This document shows positions 53,949 through 62,445 of a DNA stretch of 64,000 nucleotides, piece by piece (position 1 is the stretch's first letter; every line of letters starts with the position of its first letter). The translations under genes were made by a program, and so were the position numbers. The stretch is from Pseudochelatococcus sp047501465 (GTDB taxonomy: Bacteria; Pseudomonadota; Alphaproteobacteria; Rhizobiales; Beijerinckiaceae): NCBI RefSeq assembly GCF_047501465.1, contig NZ_JAZDRL010000002.1:310001-374000 (forward strand). Direction: 5' to 3'. The notes below the pieces were generated by a model. That model worked only from the letters and a program-made list of their open reading frames with translations, ran no database searches and was not told the DNA's origin.

Positions 53949-53998
53949 GCCGGGCGACAATCGTTGCCCGGCGTTAAGCGATGCCGAAAGATGGCATC
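53949..53998 (+). promoter_or_regulatory. Tandem hairpins in the metN leader
   Basis: Hairpin 1 (53949-53972) is a 10-bp stem, GCCGGGCGAC with GTTGCCCGGC, capped by AATC. Hairpin 2 (53980-53998) is GATGCC-GAAAGAT-GGCATC. There is no T-run after either, so neither is a standard terminator. A further ATGCAC/GTGCAT pairing (54014-54019 with 54051-54056) brackets the region just before metN. It does not fit the SAM-II consensus I know. It could be a new regulatory leader or the 3' end of the preceding gene. Confidence 0.5.
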
Positions 53999-54071
53999 AG
54001 CAACACAGCTTATATGCACCTCTTACATGATGACCTCTTGCCAGCAGCCTGTGCATGGGACATGACGAAGC

Positions 54072-55193
54072 ATGAGCATCGTCGATTCCCCCAATAGCCC
54101 GCACAACGCCGTAGCTTCATCGGCCACGCCTTCCGCTATGGTGCGCCTGATCGGCATCACCAAGCGCTTTCCTGCACGCCGCGATGGTAAAGCGATTGAG
54201 GCCCTCTCAGGTATTGATCTTGAAGTACAAGCGGGTTCCGTGCTTGGCGTCATCGGGCGCAGTGGCGCTGGCAAATCAACCTTGATCCGACTTGTGAACG
54301 GGCTTGAAACACCATCTAGCGGTCAATTGATTGTGGATGGCGTTGATGTCGCGCGATTATCAGAGCGCAAATTACGCGACGTGCGCCGCAACATCGGCAT
54401 GGTTTTCCAACATTTTAATTTGCTCTCTTCGCGTACGGTTTTTGATAACATCGCGCTACCGCTCGAAATTTCCGGCGCACCAAAGCACAGCATTCGTGAA
54501 CAGGTTGAGCGTCTCATCGCACTTGTGGGGCTTGAGGATAAACGCGATCGTTACCCGGCTGAGCTCTCCGGCGGACAAAAACAGCGGGTGGGCATTGCGC
54601 GCGCGCTTGCGACCAACCCAAAGGTGCTTCTCTCCGATGAAGCCACCTCCGCATTAGACCCCGAAACTACGCAATCCATTTTATCGCTACTCTCCACAAT
54701 CAATCGTGAGCTAGGCGTCACCATCCTGCTGATCACGCATGAGATGTCGGTGATCCGGGCAATCGCGCAGGATATGGCGGTGCTTGATGGCGGGCGCATT
54801 GTCGAGCAAGGCAATGTTTTCGACGTCTTCACCCGTCCCCAGCACCCGACAACACGTGCATTCCTTGCAGCAGAGACGGGGCGCGCGCTGCCGCCCTTCG
54901 TCGCAAGCCACCTCCATCATGAACCGGCTCCCGGCTTTGAAACGGTGGTGCGCATCATTTTCCGTGGGCCGTTTGCGACGCACCCCATCCTATCGCAAAT
55001 CTCGCGTGAGCTTGGTATTGATGTCAACATACTGGGCGGCACCATCGATGCCATTGGCGAGCGACCCTTTGGGGTGATGATCGTCGGCATCCCTGGCACG
55101 CCGGATATTGTGGCTAAAGTGATTGAATTCCTGACAACACGTGATCTCGATACGGAGGTTTTAGGCTATGTGGCTTCCCGCGATCTCGTTTGA
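54072..55193 (+). CDS. metN: Methionine ABC transporter ATP-binding protein MetN
   Basis: Protein of 373 residues. Walker A GRSGAGKST, signature LSGGQKQRVGIARAL and Walker B VLLSDEATSALD are intact. The C-terminal NIL/ACT-like domain (about 295-370) senses methionine and inhibits transport in E. coli MetN. It powers uptake of methionine with MetI. The first ATG is used although the upstream ribosome binding site is weak. Overlaps metI by 26 nt. Confidence 0.93.
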   Translation: MSIVDSPNSPHNAVASSATPSAMVRLIGITKRFPARRDGKAIEALSGIDLEVQAGSVLGVIGRSGAGKSTLIRLVNGLETPSSGQLIVDGVDVARLSERKLRDVRRNIGMVFQHFNLLSSRTVFDNIALPLEISGAPKHSIREQVERLIALVGLEDKRDRYPAELSGGQKQRVGIARALATNPKVLLSDEATSALDPETTQSILSLLSTINRELGVTILLITHEMSVIRAIAQDMAVLDGGRIVEQGNVFDVFTRPQHPTTRAFLAAETGRALPPFVASHLHHEPAPGFETVVRIIFRGPFATHPILSQISRELGIDVNILGGTIDAIGERPFGVMIVGIPGTPDIVAKVIEFLTTRDLDTEVLGYVASRDLV

Positions 55194-55848
55194 TGTGCTG
55201 CGCCTGATCGGCAATGCCACCTGGGATACACTCTACATGGTAATGCTCTCGTCATTCTTTGGCGGGCTGATAGGCATTCCATTGGGCATTTATCTCGCGA
55301 CAAGCCAGCGTGGTGAGCTTTTTGCAAGTCCATGGGCAAACACCGTGATCGGCGCAATCGCCAATGCTCTGCGCTCAACCCCCTTCATTATTCTCGCCGT
55401 ATCGATCATTCCGTTTACGCGATTGATTGCTGGTACATCAATTGGCTCAACGGCTGCCATAGTACCTTTAACGATGGCAGCCTTCCCCTTCATCGCACGC
55501 CTCGTGGAAAGTGCGGTGCGGGAGGTTGATCAAGGGCTAGTCGAAGCTGCACGGGCAATGGGTGCCACTCCCATGCAAATCGTGCGCAAGGTGCTGGTGC
55601 CGGAGGCGCTTCCGGGCATTATTCTTGGGTTGACGCTCGCTGTGGTCAGTCTGATTGGTTACTCTGCCATTGTCGGCGTGGTTGGCGGCGGCGGCCTTGG
55701 CGATCTGGGCATTCGCTATGGTTATCAGCGCTTCATGCCGGAAGTAATGCTGATTGTCGTCGTCGTACTGATTGTGCTGGTGCAGGCGGTACAGAGCGTC
55801 GGCGATATTCTGGCGCGGCGTGTAAACAAGCGGATAAGACACAGCTAA
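55168..55848 (+). CDS. metI: Methionine ABC transporter permease MetI
   Basis: Inner-membrane permease of 226 residues with about five helices and the coupling loop with GLVEAARAMGATPMQIV (about 125-141). GGAGG lies 9 nt before the ATG, inside the end of metN. The binding protein gene metQ, normally next, is absent; a terminator follows. Confidence 0.93.
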   Translation: MWLPAISFDVLRLIGNATWDTLYMVMLSSFFGGLIGIPLGIYLATSQRGELFASPWANTVIGAIANALRSTPFIILAVSIIPFTRLIAGTSIGSTAAIVPLTMAAFPFIARLVESAVREVDQGLVEAARAMGATPMQIVRKVLVPEALPGIILGLTLAVVSLIGYSAIVGVVGGGGLGDLGIRYGYQRFMPEVMLIVVVVLIVLVQAVQSVGDILARRVNKRIRHS

Positions 55849-55889
55849 GCTTTTTCGCGCTTATACCTCATAAGAATGGTTTTATATTG

Positions 55890-55923
55890 CACCTCCTTCC
55901 TCTAGAAGGGGGTGTTTTCATTT
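55890..55923 (+). terminator. Intrinsic terminator of metNI
   Basis: CACCTCCTTC pairs with GAAGGGGGTG (one mismatch) around a short loop, followed by TTTTCATTT. It ends the metN-metI unit about 45 nt after the stop codon. Confidence 0.85.
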
Positions 55924-55961
55924 AGTCGCACATCCGGCGACTATTATTTTAGGTGTGAGCT

Positions 55962-56921
55962 GTGGCGTTGCGTATCAAAACGGTGGTTGCGACCATTAAG
56001 AAACTTGGGTCATCCATTGTCGAATGCATCATGGTAGGCGCCATACGCGGCTTTTTCGGCTTTCTGCGCTTGCTTGGTCCAAACCGTGCCAGTGACTGGG
56101 GGGGGGCAGTAGCGCGCACCATCGGGCCATGGCTGCCAGTTCATCGCATTGCACTCGCTAATATCCGCGCGGCTTATCCTGAGGCTGATGAGGCGCGCGT
56201 TAAGAAAATCGCGCTCGGCGCCTGGGAAAATCTTGGCCGCACGGGCGCTGAGTACGCCCATCTCGATACGCTGTTCGATTATGATTATGACGACCCCAAG
56301 CCAGATTCACGCACCGAAGTCGCGGGTATCGAACACTTCATAGCTTTGCGCGACGACAATCGTCCTGGAATCATTTTCTCAGCGCATTTGGGCAACTGGG
56401 AGCTTCCAGCGATCTGCGCCAGCAAGTATGGTCTTGATACAACAGCAATTTTTCGCGCCCCAAATGACCCCGCCGTTGCCCGTGCTGTACATGAAGTGCG
56501 ATCGCGGACCATGGGTAATCTGCAAGCCGCACGTCAGGGGGCCGCTTTCGTGATGTCAAATGTGCTGGAAAACGGTGGCCATCTCGGCATGCTGATTGAC
56601 CAGCACTTTACCCGCGGCGTAACAGTGCCCTTTTTCAACCGCCCTGCCCTGACCAATCCAATCCTTGGCAAATTCGCGAAGCGTTTTGACTGTCCGGTAC
56701 ATGGTGTGCGCGTTATCCGGCTTCCCGGTCATCGTTTTCGTCTTGAATTAACCCCACCCCTCGATCTTCCACGGGATGCGGATGGGCAAATCGACCCTGC
56801 TGCCGCCATGGCGGCGATGACTGCAGTGGTAGAAGGCTGGGTGCGTGAGCATCCTGAACAATGGCTATGGATGCACCGGCGTTGGCGCGTACCGGCAAAC
56901 GTTAAGTCGCCGTCACCCTAA
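55962..56921 (+). CDS. Lipid A biosynthesis acyltransferase (LpxL/HtrB family)
   Basis: Protein of 319 residues, membrane-associated, with the family's catalytic HX4E motif as HLGNWE (His142, Glu147) and a later DQHFTRG. It should transfer a secondary acyl chain to Kdo2-lipid A precursors; which chain cannot be told. Start GTG 55962 has AGGTG 6 nt upstream. Codons 46-48 contain a run of nine G (56098-56106), a possible slippage site. It follows the metI terminator. Confidence 0.88.
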   Translation: MALRIKTVVATIKKLGSSIVECIMVGAIRGFFGFLRLLGPNRASDWGGAVARTIGPWLPVHRIALANIRAAYPEADEARVKKIALGAWENLGRTGAEYAHLDTLFDYDYDDPKPDSRTEVAGIEHFIALRDDNRPGIIFSAHLGNWELPAICASKYGLDTTAIFRAPNDPAVARAVHEVRSRTMGNLQAARQGAAFVMSNVLENGGHLGMLIDQHFTRGVTVPFFNRPALTNPILGKFAKRFDCPVHGVRVIRLPGHRFRLELTPPLDLPRDADGQIDPAAAMAAMTAVVEGWVREHPEQWLWMHRRWRVPANVKSPSP

Positions 56922-57069
56922 AGTGATTTTCTTTCCGGTGCCTGTTGCTGTTCATTAGTGGCTGAGCGATCTGAAAGCTGGATGAATCGCAGGCGGCCCC
57001 CTTATGCTTGAGGGGAAAGCTTACGTACAATTTGAAAATCGGATCAATCATTAACGGCTATTGCAATCT

Positions 57070-57960
57070 ATGAACCGGCAGATGCTTAGGAAAGTCATGC
57101 TCCGACAGCTCCTTCCCCGCAGCTTGAACGCTGCCAGTGTCTTCAGAAAATTTGGCAAGACTATCGGTGGCAGCGTTATAGGCAGCCTGCTGGTTATCGC
57201 TTCACCCGCTGTGGCACAGCAAAGCCAGCCAAAGCATGCTGCTCGTGCGGTCGTGGAATTATTTACCAGCCAAGGCTGTGCTGCTTGCCCGCCAGCCGAT
57301 GCTCTTATGTGCGACTATGCCTTTGATAGCGGCATTGTTGTGCTCACAATGCCTGTGACGTGCTGGGATTATCTGGGCTGGCGCGATACTTTGGCCAATG
57401 AAAAGTTCACCAAGCGCCAGCGCACTTACGCCAAAATGCGCGGTGAGCGCCGCATCTACACACCGCAAGCGGTCATCAATGGTGATGCGCATCTATTGGG
57501 CTCAGATGTCGTTGCCATGAGAAAAGCCCTTGCGCCTATCACCCCGGCTGCTGCCATCGCCTCTACTCCCGCATTGCCACTAGCAATCGATATTATTCCT
57601 GAGGGTGAAGGCTTTCGCGTCAACATCACACCATCAATGGCAAGCTCCCCGGAAAATGCTTCAATCATACTGGCCCCATTCTATCGGGCACAAACGGTGG
57701 CGATTGGGAGCGGAGAAAATAAAGGCAGCATACTTTCGTACATGAATGTCGTACGCGATCTCGTGCCGCTCGGTACAATGCCAACAACTGCTGCACCCAA
57801 TACACCTGTTACGCTGAGCCTACAGAATATCGAGGCAATGCCGGATAACACGGATGGGTTTGCTATTCTCGTGCAAAGCGGAAGCACCGCAACTCCCGGT
57901 CGCATGCTGGGTGCCGCTACTTTCGTATCGGCAAGAGCGCAGTCTCTACCGATTAATTAA
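57070..57960 (+). CDS. DUF1223 thioredoxin-like exported protein
   Basis: Protein of about 296 residues of the DUF1223 family, common in alphaproteobacteria. An N-terminal hydrophobic segment (GGSVIGSLLVIASPAVAQ) looks like a signal peptide with a long charged n-region. The domain then opens with VELFTSQGCAACPPAD, a thioredoxin-like CxxC. A periplasmic redox role is plausible but unproven. The start is uncertain: ATG 57070, 57082 or 57097 are possible, the last with an AGGAAAG site, which would give a shorter signal peptide. Confidence 0.8.
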   Translation: MNRQMLRKVMLRQLLPRSLNAASVFRKFGKTIGGSVIGSLLVIASPAVAQQSQPKHAARAVVELFTSQGCAACPPADALMCDYAFDSGIVVLTMPVTCWDYLGWRDTLANEKFTKRQRTYAKMRGERRIYTPQAVINGDAHLLGSDVVAMRKALAPITPAAAIASTPALPLAIDIIPEGEGFRVNITPSMASSPENASIILAPFYRAQTVAIGSGENKGSILSYMNVVRDLVPLGTMPTTAAPNTPVTLSLQNIEAMPDNTDGFAILVQSGSTATPGRMLGAATFVSARAQSLPIN

Positions 57961-57972
57961 AGCCAGCCTAAA

Positions 57973-58059
57973 GCAGCTTGCGTTCAATTTGATTATTCAA
58001 ATGAATGCCAGTTGCGCTGAAACATAGAAATTGGAGCGCTGTTCTGATGCTCAGAACGT
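57973..58059 (+). repeat. Dispersed intergenic repeat, copy B
   Basis: The order of blocks is the same as in copy A at 24081: GCAGCTTGCGTTCAATTTGA, then ATGCCAGTTGCG, then GGAGCGCT and the hairpin GTTCTGA-tgc-TCAGAAC (58041-58057). It lies between two converging genes, DUF1223 and sufA, and may act as their 3' hairpin. Confidence 0.6.
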
Positions 58060-58067
58060 TTAGCGCT

Positions 58068-58493
58068 TTAAACACCCGCCTGCGCTAGTGCTTCAGGAGA
58101 GGCAGGCTGAATTTCTACGGACTCGCCACAACCACAAGCGGATGTCTGATTGGGATTATTGAAAACAAAACCGGACGACATTTTGCCGACTTTGAAATCC
58201 ATCTCCGTGCCAAGCAGAAAAAGTACGGCTTTAGGATCAATAACCAGCTTCACGCCCTTATCTTCAACCACATCCTCACCCGGGACGATGCTTTGCGCAT
58301 ATTCCATGGTGTATTCCATGCCCGCACAGCCACCTTTTTTGACACCAAGGCGCACTGCTTCAACGGGCGTATCGGAATTTTCCATAATTTCGCGAAGCCG
58401 CTCAGCTGCAGCCTCGGTTAAGCTCAAAACCTGAAAGCGCGGGCGCTTCCTGGGTGCGGGTGTTTCTGTTACTGGCGCATCTTGCGATGTCAT
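58068..58493 (-). CDS. sufA: A-type iron-sulfur carrier SufA
   Basis: Protein of 141 residues with the three ligand cysteines of the HesB/IscA family: Cys56 (GGCAGMEY), Cys120 and Cys122 (SACGCGE). It carries Fe-S clusters from the SufBCD scaffold to target proteins. An N-terminal extension of about 20 residues is Pro-rich. Last gene of the suf operon, 89 nt after sufT. Confidence 0.92.
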   Translation of the reverse strand: MTSQDAPVTETPAPRKRPRFQVLSLTEAAAERLREIMENSDTPVEAVRLGVKKGGCAGMEYTMEYAQSIVPGEDVVEDKGVKLVIDPKAVLFLLGTEMDFKVGKMSSGFVFNNPNQTSACGCGESVEIQPASPEALAQAGV

Positions 58494-58582
58494 TGCGATA
58501 AGTCCTTCAGCTAGGGTTCAAGGCCCCGCAAAAAGCATGTTGCTTCTCAAGATAAGCACGATTGTGCTCATCGTCGAGAGGC

Positions 58583-58936
58583 TCACCACATATCAAGCGC
58601 AACCCGTGCTTCATCCGACATGCGGCTCTGATCCCATGGCGGGTCAAATACCATGTTAACGGTCACACTCTGCACACCTGGAATAGAGCCAACCGCATTT
58701 TCCACCCAGCCAGGCATTTCGCCAGCTACAGGGCAACCGGGAGCGGTGAGTGTCATGTCGATATCGATGTTGCGATCATCACCAATATCAACGCGATAGA
58801 TCAGGCCAAGCTCGTAAATATCGACCGGAATTTCGGGATCGAACACGGTCTTCAGCGCAACGATGATGTCTTCAGTCAGCCGCTCAACCTCACCTTCAGG
58901 CAGGGCAGAAACGTTTTTGTTATTTTCGTCGCTCAC
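58583..58936 (-). CDS. sufT: SufT (MIP18/DUF59 family)
   Basis: Protein of 117 residues. The family motif DPEIPVDIYELGLIYRV and the cysteine in LTAPGCPVAGEMP are present. SufT helps mature iron-sulfur proteins in bacteria. It lies between sufS and sufA, as in other rhizobia, 30 nt after sufS. Confidence 0.92.
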   Translation of the reverse strand: MSDENNKNVSALPEGEVERLTEDIIVALKTVFDPEIPVDIYELGLIYRVDIGDDRNIDIDMTLTAPGCPVAGEMPGWVENAVGSIPGVQSVTVNMVFDPPWDQSRMSDEARVALDMW

Positions 58937-58966
58937 AAAGAACTCCCAAAGATCACGCGATGAATA

Positions 58967-60208
58967 TCAGGCAAAAAGCTGCTCTGCTTTTTTCAAGGCC
59001 TCAACCAGAATGTCCACCTCTTCACGCGTATTGTACAGCGCAAACGAGGCGCGGCATGTGGCTGTTGTGCCAAAGCGCTTCAGTAGCGGCTGCGCACAAT
59101 GTGTACCAGCACGTACCGCAACGCCAGCGCGATCAATAATAGTGGCCACATCATGCGGATGCGCTCCGCGCATCTCGAACGATAAAATAGCCCCCTTGTC
59201 ACGCGCACGCCCTATAATCCGGATGGAATTCAGCGCTCCAACTTGCTGATGCGCATAGTTTCGCAGCTGAATTTCATGGTTCAGCACCGCACTACGCCCC
59301 AATTGATCAACATAGCGAAGTGCAGCCGCCAGCCCGATTGCCTCAACAATCGGCGGCGTACCAGCCTCGAAACGATGCGGAGGCGTGTTGTAGGTTACGG
59401 TATCGAGAGTGACGCTCTCGATCATTTCGCCGCCACCATTAAAAGGCGGCAGCGATTCCAGCCAGCGTGCCTTGCCATAAAGTACGCCAATGCCCGTTGG
59501 TCCATAGACCTTATGACCGGTGAAAACGTAAAAATCCGCATCGAGATCGCGCACATCAACGGGCAGATGCACTGCACCCTGGCTGCCATCGACCAACACC
59601 GGAATGCCGCGCGCATGTGCGATACGGACGATATCCTTGATCGGCAAAATGGTGCCAAGCACGTTCGACATCTGTGTGATGGCGACGATTTTCGTGCGGG
59701 ATGTCAGCAGCGCCTCAAACTCATCCAGCAAAAAATTGCCGTCGTCATCCACAGGCGCCCACTTCAGCACAGCCCCCTTGCGCTCGCGCAGGAAGTGCCA
59801 TGGCACGATATTGGAATGATGCTCAAGAATCGATAGGACAATCTCATCGCCCTCTTCGATATGCGCACGTCCAAAAGCGTCAGCTACGAGATTGATTGAT
59901 TCCGTCGCTGAGCGCGTAAACACGATCTCATCCGTGCTTTCCGCATTCAGAAAGTGACGCACGGTCTCACGCGCATCTTCGAAAGCTTCTGTCACCGCAT
60001 TGGCGAGATAATGCAACCCTCTATGAACATTGGCATATTCATGCTCATAGGTGCGGCTAATCGCATCGATAACAGCACGGGGCTTCTGTGCGGAAGCAGC
60101 GCTATCCAGATAGACCAGCGGCTTGCCATAGACTTCCCGCGACAAAATCGGAAAATCTCGGCGTACCGCCTCTACGTCATAACTGCCAGTCGTTACCGCG
60201 CTGTTCAT
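58967..60208 (-). CDS. sufS: Cysteine desulfurase SufS
   Basis: PLP enzyme of 413 residues, group II. Lys233 in TGHKVYGPTG binds PLP; Cys371 in RAGTHCAQPL takes the sulfur. It supplies persulfide to the SufBCD scaffold. Its usual activator SufE or SufU is not encoded in the visible operon. Confidence 0.95.
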   Translation of the reverse strand: MNSAVTTGSYDVEAVRRDFPILSREVYGKPLVYLDSAASAQKPRAVIDAISRTYEHEYANVHRGLHYLANAVTEAFEDARETVRHFLNAESTDEIVFTRSATESINLVADAFGRAHIEEGDEIVLSILEHHSNIVPWHFLRERKGAVLKWAPVDDDGNFLLDEFEALLTSRTKIVAITQMSNVLGTILPIKDIVRIAHARGIPVLVDGSQGAVHLPVDVRDLDADFYVFTGHKVYGPTGIGVLYGKARWLESLPPFNGGGEMIESVTLDTVTYNTPPHRFEAGTPPIVEAIGLAAALRYVDQLGRSAVLNHEIQLRNYAHQQVGALNSIRIIGRARDKGAILSFEMRGAHPHDVATIIDRAGVAVRAGTHCAQPLLKRFGTTATCRASFALYNTREEVDILVEALKKAEQLFA

Positions 60209-60271
60209 AGATCCCTCGTTTCAGCACTACCGCTCGTTTGTGCAGTGCACACGTTGTCCATAAACCCACAC

Positions 60272-61597
60272 TTATGGAAGATTTGCTACCCTTTTTACCG
60301 CAACGGCGCTAACCGCCTCACGCATGGTCTCATCTGTAATGAGTTCAAGCGCTTCGCCGATAAATGCCTGCAGCAGTAATGCTTCAGCTTCAGCTCGCGG
60401 AAGCCCGCGCGCCATCAGATAAAACAGCAGTTCATGGTCCAGCTCGCCACAGGTTGCACCGTGTGCGCATTGCACATCGTCTGCCCAAATTTCGAGCTCA
60501 GGCTTGTTATTCATTGTCGCACCCGGCGACACTAATAACGCAGCCGACATCATACGACCATCAGTTTTCTGCGCATCAGGACGTACAATGATTTTGCCCT
60601 GGAACACACCCGTCGCATCGCCTGCGATAACGGTTTTGAACAGCTCCCGACTCTCACCACCAGGCACAGCATGATCGACAACAAGCGTTGTATCCGCGTG
60701 CTCATTGCCAGATATCACCGTTATGCCGCCAAGAGTGACATGCGCATTTTCGCCTTCATAGGCCACAAACAACTGATGACGCGAGACCTTCGCCCCTGCC
60801 AATACATTGATAGAGTGGAAGTCTGCCTTGGCACCAATCACGGCTGTGAGCGTGGACATCGCCAGCGCGTCAGATGCCTCAGCATTCACCCGTACGTGCT
60901 CGACACGCGCGTTATCACCGATAACAAACTCGACCACGCTGTTAGGCTGCACGGCAATCGCGCTCTCGTGCGTTTCCACGATGGTGAGGGAAGCCCCCTT
61001 ATCCACCACCACCAAAACACGCGGCGCGGTCGCAAATGGCGCTTCACCCTGGTTGACGAATCGCAAATGCAGAGGCGTCGCAATAGCCTGCTCTTCAGCC
61101 ACATGCACAATGACGCCATCAGTCAGAAACGCAGTGTTCAGCCCAAGCAACGCATTGCCTCGCGCCACTTCAACCCTGTTCAGATTGCTGAGCGCCGGAT
61201 GATTCTCGGCCAACGCTTGCGCAAACGGGATAACCGCCACGCCCTCTAGCGCGCTATCCGCACCTGCCAGATAGCCATTGACGAAATCAATTCGCGAGGC
61301 CGATAGGTCCGTAAAAACCTCTGCCTTCTCAAGGCCTTTCGCCATCTCCTCAGCAGACGGACGCAATGCCAGAGGAGCGGCTTCATGCATCAGGGCGCGC
61401 AGATCAGTGTATTTCCACTCCTCCACCCGCCGGGTCGGCAAGCCATCACGCTCGAACGAGGCGATGGCACCAGCGCGATTCAGCTCAATGCCGTCCCCAC
61501 TTGGAAGATCGCCATGCAAGGCTTGAAAGTGCGCGACGATCTGATTTTCGGCTGTCGTGCGTTCAATTTTTGGACGAGTGGGCGCGATATCGGTCAT
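60272..61597 (-). CDS. sufD: Fe-S assembly scaffold protein SufD
   Basis: Protein of 441 residues with the right-handed beta-helix of the SufB/SufD family (GNEHADTTLVVDHAVPGGESRELFKTV and a C-terminal HGATCGELD). It forms the SufBC2D complex on which clusters are built. I chose ATG 61597 (MTDIAPTRP); the longer reading overlaps the end of sufC. The gap to sufC is 7 nt. Confidence 0.94.
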   Translation of the reverse strand: MTDIAPTRPKIERTTAENQIVAHFQALHGDLPSGDGIELNRAGAIASFERDGLPTRRVEEWKYTDLRALMHEAAPLALRPSAEEMAKGLEKAEVFTDLSASRIDFVNGYLAGADSALEGVAVIPFAQALAENHPALSNLNRVEVARGNALLGLNTAFLTDGVIVHVAEEQAIATPLHLRFVNQGEAPFATAPRVLVVVDKGASLTIVETHESAIAVQPNSVVEFVIGDNARVEHVRVNAEASDALAMSTLTAVIGAKADFHSINVLAGAKVSRHQLFVAYEGENAHVTLGGITVISGNEHADTTLVVDHAVPGGESRELFKTVIAGDATGVFQGKIIVRPDAQKTDGRMMSAALLVSPGATMNNKPELEIWADDVQCAHGATCGELDHELLFYLMARGLPRAEAEALLLQAFIGEALELITDETMREAVSAVAVKRVANLP

Positions 61598-61604
61598 GTC
61601 AATC

Positions 61605-62354
61605 TCACGCCGCCTCGGTTGCATATTCAGCATAGCCGCTAGCTTCCAACTCAAGCGCCAGCTCCTTGCCGCCAGAACGCACGATGCGCCCCTTTGACAT
61701 CACGTGCACGGTGTCGGGCACAATGTGGTTCAGCAGGCGCTGATAATGGGTGATGACCAGGAATGAACGCTTAGGATCCCGAAGCGCATTCACACCTTCC
61801 GACACAACGCGCAGCGCATCGATATCAAGACCGGAATCTGTTTCATCCAGAATGCAGAATGTTGGCTCAAGCAGCGCCATCTGCAGAATTTCCATCCGCT
61901 TCTTCTCACCACCAGAGAAGCCAACGTTCAGCGCGCGCTTGAGCATTTCAGGATTGATCTGCAGATGCTCAGCCGCCACCTTCACGCGACGCATGAAATC
62001 AGGCGTCGTCAGCTCAATCTCGCCGCGCGATTTGCGCTGTGCGTTAAGAACCGCCTTGAGGAACGACATGGTAGCAACGCCAGGGATTTCCAAAGGATAC
62101 TGGAACGCCAGAAACACACCCTTGGCCGCACGCTCATGCGGATCCATCTCAAGAATGTTCTCACCGTTGAGCAGCACTTCGCCTTCAAGAACCTCATAAT
62201 CATCTTTACCGGCAATAACATAGCTCAGCGTTGACTTGCCTGATCCATTCGGGCCCATGATGGCGGCCACTTCACCATCCTTCACGGTCAGGTCAAGACC
62301 GTTCAGGATGCGATTGCCTTCTATTTCCACCACCAGGTTTTTGATTTCGATCAT
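61605..62354 (-). CDS. sufC: Fe-S assembly ATPase SufC
   Basis: ABC-type ATPase of 249 residues with Walker A GPNGSGKST, signature GFSGGEKKRMEILQMA and Walker B CILDETDSGLD. It drives conformational change of SufB-SufD. I chose ATG 62354 (MIEIKNLVVEIEG), with AAGGGA upstream. The gap after sufB is 91 nt, larger than elsewhere in the operon. Confidence 0.96.
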   Translation of the reverse strand: MIEIKNLVVEIEGNRILNGLDLTVKDGEVAAIMGPNGSGKSTLSYVIAGKDDYEVLEGEVLLNGENILEMDPHERAAKGVFLAFQYPLEIPGVATMSFLKAVLNAQRKSRGEIELTTPDFMRRVKVAAEHLQINPEMLKRALNVGFSGGEKKRMEILQMALLEPTFCILDETDSGLDIDALRVVSEGVNALRDPKRSFLVITHYQRLLNHIVPDTVHVMSKGRIVRSGGKELALELEASGYAEYATEAA

Positions 62355-62445
62355 TTTTGTTTCCCTTAAATCCTTCATAGTGACGCCGGCAAGGCTGGGT
62401 GCCTCAATCATCAGGCAGCAACCAACCCCCCTTCGGTGTCGACGA

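Noticed and set aside
53949..53998. SAM-II riboswitch upstream of metN
   Set aside because: The pseudoknot consensus elements I know for SAM-II are not present; only simple hairpins are seen.
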